A DNA stretch of 23,201 nt, from NCBI GenBank assembly GCA_041399085.1, contig JAWKTM010000093.1:1-23201 (forward strand), given 5' to 3'. The notes below the pieces were generated by a model. The model did no database searches. It was given only the letters and a program-made list of their open reading frames with translations, and was not told the origin of the DNA. The translations under genes were made by a program, and so were the position numbers. The stretch is from JAWKTM01 sp041399085 (lineage in GTDB: Bacteria; Planctomycetota; Planctomycetia; Pirellulales; Pirellulaceae). Shown here piece by piece: positions 14,580-23,201 of this stretch (positions are counted from its first letter, which is position 1; every line of letters starts with the position of its first letter).

Positions 14580-16424
14580 ATGCGATCTGTCGTCGCGATT
14601 CTCTTGGCTCTTTCATTAGGACTGGTCGGCTGCGGCGGGTCGGACGACGCGGGACAGACCGCTGGCGGTAATACGCAGCCGGTCGGCCCACCGGGTGAAA
14701 GCGGCGCTCACGCGCCGGCGGCTCCCGGCGGTTCGCCCGAGATGCCCAGCTACGATTCGGCCATGATGGGCGGCGCCGAAACGATGCCCGGAAACGAACA
14801 CGCGGCCGACCCGGCGATGGCGATGCCCGGCTCCGATCCGGCCATGGATGCGATGATGTCCGAGCACGGACCGCCCGCCGCGCCCGGGGGAACTCCCATG
14901 CCAGGCGACCCGGCTTACGACGCGATGATGGCGGGCGGCACGATGCCACCGCCCGGCGGCGAACATGATCCGGCGATGATGGATCCGGCGATGGCGGCCA
15001 CCATTCCACCGCCGGGAACTTCGGGCGAACACGATCCCGCCATGATGGGCGCTGTCCCCGGAACACCGGCTTACGACGCCGCGATGGCCGCGACCACTCC
15101 GCCGCCGCCCGGCGCAACCGGCGAACACGATCCCGCGATGATCGGCACGACTCCGGGAGCTCCAGGGTACGATGCCGCGATGGCCGGAACGTATCAAGGT
15201 GCTCCAGGCTCGGAAGGCGGCTATGGGCCGGGCGGTCAAGCAGCTCAGCAACCCAAGACGCTCAAAGACAAAGCCGATTTGGCTTGGAAGCAAGGCCACG
15301 ACTACGACGCCTTCCAGTATTACTACGCTCACCTGCTCTCGAATGACGACGCGGCCACCGTTTCCATGCGAGATTTGCGTTGGATGCCCGGACCGAAGCG
15401 GCCCGCTTTAGCCGTGCGTTGGGCCGTGGGACTGGATTTGAAAATCACTGGCGACCTGCAAGGGAACCTCTATCCGATCGGCAGCAAGCAAAATATTCCC
15501 ACCGGTCGATCGCGTCGCGGCAACAACGCCGATGGCGGTTATGACGCCGCCGGCGCGGGAATGGAAGGCGCGGGGATGGACTACGCTTCGATGGGCATGG
15601 AAGGCGGGCAAGGCGGCAAGGCCGCGGCCATTACCAAAGTGGCCGGCGAATTGGGAACCATGTTCGTTGATGAATTCACGAAGCGGCTGGAACGCGGCGA
15701 CTTTGGCAACCTGCTGCGCGAAGCTGGCAACTCGGCGGCGGGCCAAAACAACGGCGGCTACAACGGTTATCCGGGCGGCGCGGAAGCTATGTACGCGGGC
15801 ATGCCGGGCGCGCCGGGAATGATGGGCGAGGGCGGCGGCGGTCAGGCGGGATCGAACCAAGACGTCCAAATCGCGCCGGGCGTCACGTTCATCGGTCAGG
15901 ACAATGTGAAGGAACTGCAAAGTAAGGCCGAGAAATTGGGCCAAGACGCTCTGGTCGTGTTTCAAGTCAACGTGATGCGCGTCGTAAAGACGGGCTTTGT
16001 GATCAACAAATGTAAAATGAGCTTGTTCGACGTGCGTCTGGGACGCGAAGTCTACAAGGCCGACGAGCTGATGAATCTCACAGTACAAAAGGCCCGCGAT
16101 TCGTCCAACGATAAAGATCCCGTCGAGAAGGAAATTAACGACTTCTTCAAATTCGTGGACGACAATTACAAGCTCGTACCGATGCCAAGCGAACTGGAAA
16201 CGCAACATGCCATCACTCAAGTCAAAGGCCTGTTGGGCAAGAGTTATGACAATCCGCTGCCTATTTTGGTTGAGATCAAAGCCTGGCATTCACGCGGCTT
16301 GCTGGACGATCGGCTAATGGGATTGGCCATGTCGCGTCTGATCGACGAACAGACCGCCACGACGCTGACAACGGGTCCAGAAGAAGATCGCGAAACCGCC
16401 CTAGCGAATTGGCTCCCCAAATAA
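14580..16424 (+). CDS. Met/Pro/Gly-rich repeat lipoprotein of unknown function
   Basis: A 614-residue protein. The start is the ATG at 14580 (GAGGTG upstream), because a lipoprotein signal begins exactly there: a hydrophobic core then LVGC with the lipidated Cys at residue 18. Residues about 50-215 are low-complexity and built from imperfect repeats of about 30 residues: GEHDPAMM occurs at 127-134 and 149-156, GEHDPAMI at 181-188, alternating with PAYDA and PPPG segments. Met, His, Asp and Pro are strongly enriched. Residues about 225-300 look helical (TPR-like, KTLKDKADLAWKQGHDYDAF opening). A second Gly/Met-rich linker follows, and the C-terminal 175 or so residues form a folded mixed alpha/beta domain (DALVVFQVNVMRVV). 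No family was recognised. Membrane anchoring on the periplasmic side is a firm inference; metal binding by the Met/His repeats is only a possibility. Confidence 0.8.
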   Translation: MRSVVAILLALSLGLVGCGGSDDAGQTAGGNTQPVGPPGESGAHAPAAPGGSPEMPSYDSAMMGGAETMPGNEHAADPAMAMPGSDPAMDAMMSEHGPPAAPGGTPMPGDPAYDAMMAGGTMPPPGGEHDPAMMDPAMAATIPPPGTSGEHDPAMMGAVPGTPAYDAAMAATTPPPPGATGEHDPAMIGTTPGAPGYDAAMAGTYQGAPGSEGGYGPGGQAAQQPKTLKDKADLAWKQGHDYDAFQYYYAHLLSNDDAATVSMRDLRWMPGPKRPALAVRWAVGLDLKITGDLQGNLYPIGSKQNIPTGRSRRGNNADGGYDAAGAGMEGAGMDYASMGMEGGQGGKAAAITKVAGELGTMFVDEFTKRLERGDFGNLLREAGNSAAGQNNGGYNGYPGGAEAMYAGMPGAPGMMGEGGGGQAGSNQDVQIAPGVTFIGQDNVKELQSKAEKLGQDALVVFQVNVMRVVKTGFVINKCKMSLFDVRLGREVYKADELMNLTVQKARDSSNDKDPVEKEINDFFKFVDDNYKLVPMPSELETQHAITQVKGLLGKSYDNPLPILVEIKAWHSRGLLDDRLMGLAMSRLIDEQTATTLTTGPEEDRETALANWLPK

Positions 16425-16589
16425 CATTCGCCCAGCCGCATTTCACTCCCATTGGTCATCACAATCCGAATCACGAGCGCCGCATCACGAACCATGTGCG
16501 TCGCTCGTTTTTGTTTAACCGCGACTTCACATCCCCACATCCACACAATGTCTCGCCACCTACTCCGAACGACAAGCCGAGTTTTCACG

Positions 16590-17918
16590 ATGAACCAACG
16601 ATTCGATTCAACTCGACGTTTTCGCTTTCTGATTCTGGCCTTGGTCATCGCCGCGTGCCTGATGGCCGTGCCTTCAAAACGATCCTCATGCCAGGCGGAA
16701 GAACCGGCCGCGCGCTGGTGGAAAGGCAACTTGCATACCCACTCGCTATGGAGCGACGGCAATGACTTTCCGGAAATGATCTGCGATTGGTACAAACAAC
16801 ACGACTACCATTTTCTGGCTTTGTCGGACCACAACATCCTCAGCCGCGGAGAGAAGTGGATCGGCGAGGAGGTGGCTTCAAAACGTGGGGCGATCGATTC
16901 CTTAAAGCGATATCAAGCTCGCTTTGGACAAGACTGGGTGGAAACTCGCGAGAAAGATGGCAAGACGGAGATTCGGCTCAATACGCTCGACCAGTTTCGC
17001 CCGCTGTTCGACGAAGCCGGTCGATTCGTGATGATCCAAGGCGAGGAGATTACGGACCACTATCATGCTTTGCCAATTCATATCAATGCCAGCAATATCA
17101 AGGAGTTGATCCGGCCCCAAGGCGGAGACAGCGTTCGCGAAACAATTGCCAACAATCTCATTGCCGTCCAGCAACAAAGTCGACGCGTCGGCCAACCGAT
17201 TCTGGCCCACCTGAACCATCCCAATTATGGATACGCCGTGACCGCCGAGGATATGGCCGCGGTTGTCGAAGAACAATTCTTCGAGGTCTATAACGGGCAT
17301 CCGAGTGTCGGCCATCGAGGCGACGCGGACCACGCCAGCGTCGAACGCATGTGGGACATCGCGAACACGATTCGCTTGGCCGAGATGCAGGCTCCACCCT
17401 TATACGGCTTGGCCACGGACGATTCTCATAACTATTTTGGCAACCGTGGTTCGTCGCCAGGCCGCGGTTGGGTCATGGTCAGGACCGACGAACTGGATCC
17501 CCACAAGATCATCCATGCCTTGATGGACGGCCATTTCTACGCCTCCAGCGGCGTGACGCTCAACGACGTGAAATTCGACAACGATCGTCGCGAACTGCGC
17601 GTTTCCATTGCGGCCGAGGAGGGTATAACTTACACCACCGAATTCGTCGGCACGCCACGAGATTACAACCGTGAGTCGACGGAAGTCGTGGACAAGGAAG
17701 GCAAACCGATTCGCGCCACGCGCCGGTACAGCGCCGATGTGGGAAAGGTTTTGGCGACCGTGGAAGGTCCGAATCCAACTTATCAGTTGAGTGGCGACGA
17801 ACTGTACGTGCGAGCCGTAATCACGTCGAGCGAAACGCCGGAGAATCCAGCTTTCGACGGTCAACGTCAACAGGCGTGGACGCAACCGGTTGGCTGGAAT
17901 TTGAAAAAGGGGCAGTAA
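16590..17918 (+). CDS. Secreted PHP-domain metal-dependent hydrolase
   Basis: A 442-residue protein from the ATG at 16590 (an in-frame ATG at 16548 is possible; neither has a clear Shine-Dalgarno). The N-terminus RRFRFLILALVIAACLMAV is a Sec signal, so the protein is exported. The polymerase-and-histidinol-phosphatase (PHP) signature is complete: GNLHTHSLWSDG (47-57, metal-binding His 49 and 51), SDHN (79-82), GEEITD (151-156), HLNHPN (207-212) and TDDSHNY (276-282). These residues bind two or three metal ions for phosphoester hydrolysis. A beta-rich C-terminal region of about 120 residues follows. The natural substrate is not known; secreted PHP proteins are common in planctomycetes. The gene follows the lipoprotein gene after 165 bases in which no terminator was seen. 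Confidence 0.88.
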   Translation: MNQRFDSTRRFRFLILALVIAACLMAVPSKRSSCQAEEPAARWWKGNLHTHSLWSDGNDFPEMICDWYKQHDYHFLALSDHNILSRGEKWIGEEVASKRGAIDSLKRYQARFGQDWVETREKDGKTEIRLNTLDQFRPLFDEAGRFVMIQGEEITDHYHALPIHINASNIKELIRPQGGDSVRETIANNLIAVQQQSRRVGQPILAHLNHPNYGYAVTAEDMAAVVEEQFFEVYNGHPSVGHRGDADHASVERMWDIANTIRLAEMQAPPLYGLATDDSHNYFGNRGSSPGRGWVMVRTDELDPHKIIHALMDGHFYASSGVTLNDVKFDNDRRELRVSIAAEEGITYTTEFVGTPRDYNRESTEVVDKEGKPIRATRRYSADVGKVLATVEGPNPTYQLSGDELYVRAVITSSETPENPAFDGQRQQAWTQPVGWNLKKGQ

Positions 17919-18224
17919 ACCACCATCAGTGGGCCGGACGTCCTCGCGGCGAACCTTTCCAATCGACATGCCTCTACAATGACGCCACCCGGAATGCCGA
18001 TGCGAAGCGGGGATGCGGCGCGCTAAGGCGACCGGCAGATGAGAATATATCGAAATATGAGCACGACGCGCGAGCGAGTGTGTCGGCGAATTCACTCGCT
18101 TGCGCCGCGTGCTGGTATTTTTTATCTGCCGGCCGCCTAATACGCAATCGGCTACGAACGACTTCAACCACTTATCAAGTATCCATAATGCCTCCTACTT
18201 GAATAACTATGGTAGTCCCAGATC
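17919..18224. other. Intergenic region without a gene, holding a large palindromic repeat
   Basis: No coding frame is convincing in these 306 bases. The main content is the 111-bp imperfect palindrome at 18027-18137; the flanks show nothing recognisable. Confidence 0.7.
18027..18137. repeat. 111-bp nested palindrome (REP/MITE-like intergenic element)
   Basis: Outer arms GGCGACCGGCAGAT (18027-18040) and ATCTGCCGGCCGCC (18124-18137) pair with one mismatch. An inner arm of about 21 bases starting AGCACG (18060) pairs with CACTCGCTTGCGCC...GTGCT (18093-18113) with about three mismatches, and AAATA/TATTT pair between them. The whole can fold into a long cruciform with internal bulges. It has no ORF. 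I recall similar GC-rich palindromes in planctomycete intergenic DNA. Confidence 0.7.
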
Positions 18225-18828
18225 ATGCCCACCAACCCACTGAATCGCCCGACGTTGGTTCTGAATCGAAATTGGCAGGTTATTAACGTCGCCACCGTGG
18301 CCCTTGCTGCTTGGTGTTGCTGTGGAACGAGGCGGCGCGCGTGGTCGATCCCCAGAACTATCAAACCTATTCCTGGGACGATTGGTCCAAGTTGCGACCG
18401 GCCGAGGGCGAGAGCTTTATCCAAGCTGTGCGTTTTCGGCTGCGAGTGCCGGAGGTCGTTACGTTGACCGCCTTCGATCGACTGCCGTCGACTCATGTCG
18501 CATTCAGTCGCCGTAACATTTTCAAACGCGACCATTACACGTGCCAGTACTGTGGCAAGCAACCTGGCGCCCCGACGAGCTGACGGTGGACCACGTTGTA
18601 CCGCGCGCGTCCCAAGGCGGAGAATCGCGTTGGGACAACTGCGTACTGGCATGCGTGGACTGCAACGCCCGCAAGGCCGATCGCACGCCGGATCAAGCTC
18701 GCATGCGGCTGAAGCAGACACCAGCACAACCACGCTGGAATCCGCTGTATGCCACGCATGGACCGCGAATCGCGAGTTGGTCGAAGTTCGTCAGCGAAAC
18801 GTACTGGAACGTGGAGCTGGAAAAGTAG
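18225..18828 (+). pseudogene. HNH endonuclease family protein, disrupted by two frameshifts
   Basis: Three consecutive frames give one protein of about 200 residues. MPTNPLNRPTLVLNRNWQVI starts at 18225; after a slip at about 18300 comes LLWNEAARVVDPQNYQTYSW, and the frame runs to YTCQYCGKQPG; after a slip at about 18575 comes ELTVDHVVPRASQGG, then NCVLACVDCNARKADRTP, ending at the TAG at 18826-18828. The CxxC...DHVVP...CxxCN arrangement is the HNH fold with its zinc-binding Cys pairs and catalytic His, as in a family common in planctomycetes and cyanobacteria whose role is not established. Between the two slips every residue looks normal, so the lesions appear recent or are sequence errors. 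It is convergent with typA. Confidence 0.8.
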
Positions 18829-18833
18829 TATCC

Positions 18834-18875
18834 AAGACTCTCCCGACCTCGGTGATCGGGAGAGTCTTATCTTTT
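18834..18875. terminator. Rho-independent-type hairpin between convergent HNH and typA genes
   Basis: A perfect 13-bp stem, AAGACTCTCCCGA (18834-18846) with TCGGGAGAGTCTT (18856-18868), encloses a 9-base loop and is followed by ATCTTTT. It begins 5 bases after the HNH stop and lies 56 bases beyond the typA stop, so it may act on both strands. Confidence 0.75.
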
Positions 18876-18924
18876 GCGAGTACCGTCGCACTGCTCGTAA
18901 GATGACCAAACTCTAGTCATCTGG

Positions 18925-20747
18925 TCAGTCGCATTTAGGCTCGGCGGCGGTCTTCCCGACGGCGGTCGGATTCGCGCGTAGCTTCTTACGCAGACGAATC
19001 TGAGTGGGTGTGATTTCCACCAACTCATCGTCCTCGACGTATTCCAAGGCGGCTTCCAAAGAAAGGCGACGCGGCGGCTTCAGCAGAATATTGTCGTCGC
19101 TGCCCGCGGCGGCACGGATATTCGTCAGCTTCTTCTCCCGCGTGGGATTCACCGTCAGATCATTCTCACGGGCATTTTCTCCCACAATCATTCCCTCATA
19201 GACATCATCACCCGGAGCCACAAACATCTCGGCACGCTCTTGCAAACCGTCCAGCGCGAACCCCACGGCGCGGCCAGTCACATTCGAGATCATTACACCG
19301 TTGGCGGCCGCGGCATGTCGCCTTCGCGCGGTTTGTATCCCTGAAAGCGATGGTGGATCACCGCGGTCCCCTGCGTCGCATTCAACATTCGGGTGCGGAT
19401 GCCGATCAAGCCGCGGGCCGGAATCGTGAAACGCACGATGGTAAAATCGCCCCGTGTCTGCATCTCGTCCAGCGTGCCGCGTCGATTCCCCACAATCTCC
19501 ATAACGGGACCAAGGTTGTCGGTAGGCACTTCGACCGTCAGCGTCTCGAACGGTTCGTGAACCACGCCATCCACTTCGCGGAGAATCACATGCGGTTTGG
19601 CGACCGACAACTCATAACCTTCGCGCCGCATCGTCTCGATCAACACCGACAAATGCAATACGCCGCGTCCAGACACCGCGTAGGCGTCGCTTCCTTCGGC
19701 TTGTCGGACTCGCAAGGCCACATTCTTCTCTAGCTCTCGATGCAAACGCTCGCGAAGCTGCCGCGTCGTCACATACTTGCCTTCGCGGCCGGCGAACGGA
19801 GAACTGTTAATCGAAAAGATCATCTCTAACGTCGGCTCGTCCACCGTCACGCGTGGCAGCGGCCGCCGCTGTTCCTTTGCACAAACCGTGTCGCCAATAT
19901 CAATGTCGTCGATCCCCACCAAGGCCACCACATCACCGGCCGTGGCCTCTTTCACTTCCGTCCGTCCCAATTTGTGAAATACGTGGACGGCGTTAATCTT
20001 GGCTTCCTCAATCTCATGGGCTTTCAGCACTTCAACCGTCTGCCCTTGGCGAACGGTTCCGGCTTGTATCCGCCCGATCGCAATACGCCCCACGAATTCC
20101 GACCAATCCAACGTAGTGACCAACATCTGCAACGGTTCGTCGGGTTCGACATCCGGGCCCGGAATTTCTTTCAGCACCATGTCCAACAGCGGGTGGATCG
20201 AATCCGTGCGAACATTCGGATCGTGCGTGGCATAACCTTCCTTGGCACTCGCGAAAATATGAGGAAAGTCGTCCAGATGGGCGTCGCCGCCCAATTCCAT
20301 CAATAGCTCGAACGCTTCGTTCACGACTTCGTTGATGCGAGCGTCGGGGCGATCGATCTTGTTGATGACCACGATCGGCCGCAAACCGCATTCGAGTGCC
20401 TTGGACAGCACGAATCGAGTCTGCGGCATCGGGCCTTCCGCCGCGTCGATCAACACCAAAGCGCCGTCCGCCATCCCCAACACGCGCTCGACCTCGCCGC
20501 CAAAATCGGCGTGCCCCGGCGTGTCGATCACGTTAATCTTGACGCCCTGGTAGGGTAAAGCGATGTTCTTGGCCAGAATCGTGATGCCCCGCTCGCGCTC
20601 GAGTTCGTTCGTGTCCAGAATCTGGCTCTGCTGTAACTCCGAGTCGCGGAACTGGCCGCTTTGCCGCAACAAGCAATCGACCAACGAAGTCTTTCCGTGG
20701 TCGACGTGGGCAATAATCACAATGTTTCGAATATCGTCGCGGCGCAT
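18925..20747 (-). CDS. typA: Ribosome-associated translational GTPase TypA/BipA (one frameshift)
   Basis: Minus strand, ATG at 20747. The GTPase motifs are complete: AHVDHGKT (13-20, P-loop), ERGITI (51-56, switch I), DTPGH (75-79, switch II), NKID (129-132) and SAK (near 167). Domain II, the EF-G-like domains III and V (about 300-480) and the BipA-specific C-terminal domain follow. The first 484 codons end early at 19293. The rest (VMISNVTGRAVGFALDGLQ, then the end at 18925) is in the next frame, so about one base is lost near 19300-19312 in a GC-rich ggcggccgcgg tract. Joined, the protein is about 607 residues, the family's normal length. BipA binds the 70S ribosome and supports ribosome assembly and stress or cold adaptation. 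Truncation would remove the ribosome-contacting C-terminal domain, so a sequencing error is likely. The gene is divergent from the PQQ gene with 156 bases between. Confidence 0.92.
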
Positions 20748-20891
20748 GTACGTTAAACACCTTGGTTGAGCTGAAAAAAGTCGAACCGGTCATCGTAGCA
20801 GTGGCCGGAATACCGGCAAGGCGATGCAACGGTTGCGGCACGACCCACGGCGAACATAATATCGGTTCGCATTCGCCCCATTCTTTTCGTC

Positions 20892-20899
20892 AGGAGAAG
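20892..20899 (+). promoter_or_regulatory. Shine-Dalgarno site of the methyltransferase/PQQ-propeller gene
   Basis: AGGAGAAG begins 12 bases before the ATG at 20904; the AGGAG core has 7-base spacing. This supports the annotated start, which also opens directly into the signal peptide. Confidence 0.65.
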
Positions 20900-20903
20900 T
20901 CCC

Positions 20904-23201
20904 ATGTCGTGGATTCACCGCAGTCGCCGCGTTCGCCTCGGTACGGTCGCCATTGCCGCCACGATCTGCCTGTTCAACGTGTCGCCCGCGGACGCCGCCA
21001 CTCCGGCCGAGGAAGCTCGACTCTTGCTAGAACAATCCGGCATAACCGGCGGATTCGTCGTGCATCTCGGGTGCGGCAACGGCGAGGCGACCGCGGCGTT
21101 GCGTGCCAACGACCGGCTCCAAGTGCAAGGGCTATCGTCCGACGCCGCGCAAGTTGCGGAAGCTCGCGAACGTCTGACCGAACAAGGCAGCTATGGGCCC
21201 GTGGCTGTCGACACCTTCGACGGCCAGACGCTGCCGTACATCGACAATCTCGTCAACTTGGTCGTGGTCGACGGCGAATCGGTCGCGCGGGACGAGTTGC
21301 TCCGGGTACTCACGCCCAACGGAGTCGCCATGATCCGCGACGGTGACCAATGGTCGAAGCTCACCAAACCTTGGCCAGAAGAAATCGACGATTGGACCCA
21401 CTATCTATACGACTCGAAGGGAAACGCCGTGGCTCACGACCAACGAGCCGGCCCGCCGCGTCATTTGCAGTGGCTCGGCAGCCCCCGCTGGTCGCGCCAC
21501 CACGATCGCATGGCCAGCATGAGCGCGCTCGTTTCCGCCCAAGGGCGAATTTTCTACATCATGGACGAAGGCTCGCGCGTTTCGATTCAATTGCCGCCAC
21601 GCTGGACACTGCTCGCTCGCGACGCGTTCAACGGCACGATTCTCTGGCGCCAACCAATACCGGAATGGCAAAATCATCTCTGGCCGCTTAAGAGCGGACC
21701 GACGCAACTCGCCCGGCGGCTGGTTGCTGTCGACGATCGGGTTTTCGTTACGCTGGGCTTTCACGCCCCCGTCACCATGATCGACGCCGGCACCGGCGAG
21801 ACGCGGCGGGTATTCGAAGCCACGGCGGGCACGGAAGAGTTGTTGGTGAACAATGGACTGCTGTTGGCTCAAGTCAATCGCGGCGCGATGGAAACCGACG
21901 ACTATGCCCCGGCGCTGAATGTGGGCGATCAAGGCCGCGTGGCTCGCGAGTACGCTTGGAATCAAAAGCCGCGCGAGATCATGGCCATTGATATCGAAAC
22001 CGGCGAAACATTGTGGAGCCGCGAGACCACCATGGCGCCTCTTACCATGACGCTGGACGAGCAACGCGCGTATTTCCACGACGGCCAAAAGGTGGTGTGT
22101 CTGGATCGCAAAACGGGCGACCAGTTGTGGACCTCCGAACCGGCCGCCCGCCGGCAGACCATTACAATGAATTTCGGCCCCAAGTTAGTCGTTTATAAGA
22201 GCGTCGTACTATTCGCTGGCGGCGATCGCACGATGAAGGCGTTCGACAGCGCCACGGGCAAGCATCTGTGGACCGCGCCGCATGCTCAGTCAGGCTATCA
22301 ATCCCCCGAGGATCTGCTGGTGGCCAACGGACTGGTATGGTCCGCTCCCACGACTCGGACGCAAGACAGCGGCATCTACTCGGGCCTGGATCCGTTGACG
22401 GGTGAAGTCAAAGTCGAATTCCCACCGGCGGTCGACACCTATTGGTTCCATCATCGCTGTTACATTGCCAAGTGAACCGATCGCTTTATCATGCCGTCGC
22501 GAACTGGCGTCGAGTTTGTGGATACGCTGACGCAAAAATGGGACATTCATCACTGGGTGCGCGGCGGTTGTTTATACGGTGTAATGCCGGCGAATGGTTT
22601 GGTCTACGCGCCGCCTCATAATTGTGCCTGCTATCCAGAAGCCAAGTTATATGGGTTCAATGCCTTGGCCGCCGCCAATGAAGATCGGCTGCCGCCCGCC
22701 CCGGAGGACATCGACAACGAGAGCCGTCTGCAACGTGGCCCAGCCTACAACGAACCGCTCGCGCCCTTGGATGACGAAGCTCGGTTAGCCGATTGGCCTA
22801 CTTATCGCCACGATAACGCTCGCAGCGGTTCCTCGCCGAGCGAGGGTCCGGCGGCGCTGGACGCGGCATGGCAAACGGAATTGGGTGGTCGGCTGAGCGC
22901 TGTTACGGTAGCCGATGGCAGACTCTATGTGTCCCAAGTGGATGCTCACACACTGCATGCGCTGGATGCCATCTCGGGCGACAAGCTCTGGCGTTTCACG
23001 GCCGGCGGTCGGATCGATTCTCCGCCCACGATTCATCAGGGACGCGTGCTATTTGGTTCGGCCGACGGCTATGTGTATTCGCTTCGCGCAACGGACGGAG
23101 CTTTGGTATGGCGTTTCCGCGGCGCTCCCACCGATCGGCGGCTGATGGCGATGGAACAATTGGAATCCGTGTGGCCCGTGCATGGTAGTGTGTTGATCGA
23201 A
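20904..23201 (+). CDS. Secreted methyltransferase-fold / PQQ-like beta-propeller fusion, with in-frame TGA (3' end outside window)
   Basis: Residues 1-31 are a Sec signal peptide (ATICLFNVSPADA). Residues about 45-145 resemble a class I SAM-methyltransferase Rossmann core: VHLGCGNGEATAAL (53-66, motif I), then LVVVDGESVARDELLRVLTPNGVAMI. From about 160 (DDWTHYLYDSKGNAVAHD, then PPRHLQWLGSPRWSRHHD) it is the outer-membrane/BamB-like PQQ beta-propeller, with blades such as DIETGETLWSRE and DRKTGDQLWTSE. A TGA occurs at codon 524 (22473-22475). The same frame continues without any other stop to the window end (242 more codons), and the protein family clearly continues: TDRF, SRTGVEF, VRGGCLYGVMPANGL, then more propeller blades (DAISGDKLWRFTAG). 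One base change (GGA to TGA) would explain it. A periplasmic location is firm; catalytic function is unknown. Confidence 0.85.

Noticed and set aside
22473..22475. Selenocysteine codon
   Set aside because: No SECIS-like hairpin is evident directly downstream, the site is not next to a redox motif, and no selenoprotein machinery is seen.

Overview
The window looks like a piece of a planctomycete chromosome, probably Pirellulales-like. This is inferred from protein families and not from any rRNA. Typical markers are a ThuA/NPCBM/PVC-type dehydrogenase mosaic (1-2328, minus), a Pirellula-type CxxCH haem-binding protein (10942-12172), a Tat-exported Gfo/Idh/MocA oxidoreductase (12289-13611, minus), a secreted methyltransferase-fold/PQQ-propeller fusion (20904 to the right edge) and GC-rich palindromic intergenic repeats.

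Layout: the ThuA mosaic gene is divergent from an acyl-CoA carboxylase carboxyltransferase gene (2500-4113). Downstream on the same strand is a tight set of three genes: an FAD/NAD(P)-binding oxidoreductase (4236-5461), a radical SAM protein (5503-6398) and a calcineurin-like metallophosphoesterase (about 6407-7268). All three are recognisable only when several reading frames are stitched together. Next comes a long, probably surface-exposed protein of unknown function: a disrupted beta-rich N-terminal part (about 7452-8400), a 12-bp minisatellite encoding a Pro-Ser-Leu-Thr linker (8401-8542), and an intact 2.2-kb open frame with an Ala-rich coiled coil and a C-terminal domain (to 10786). After it lie the haem protein, the minus-strand pair zinc-ribbon membrane protein then Gfo/Idh/MocA oxidoreductase, a Met/Pro/Gly-rich lipoprotein, a secreted PHP-domain protein, a 111-bp palindromic repeat, an HNH nuclease, the translational GTPase TypA/BipA (minus), and the PQQ-propeller protein running off the end.

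The most striking property is the distribution of frame disruptions. About 4.8-8.5 kb carries well over a dozen, while 1-4.8, 8.6-12.0 and 12.2-18.2 kb are clean over thousands of codons. Isolated single lesions also occur in the haem protein, HNH nuclease (two), TypA (one) and the PQQ protein (one in-frame TGA). Many indels change short homopolymers (cc to ccc, gg to ggg), and an important gene such as typA is hit. Local sequencing or assembly error is therefore at least as likely as true gene decay, and the sequence alone cannot decide. The best candidates for something undescribed are the oxidoreductase/radical SAM/phosphoesterase cassette and the large repeat-linker/coiled-coil protein beside it.
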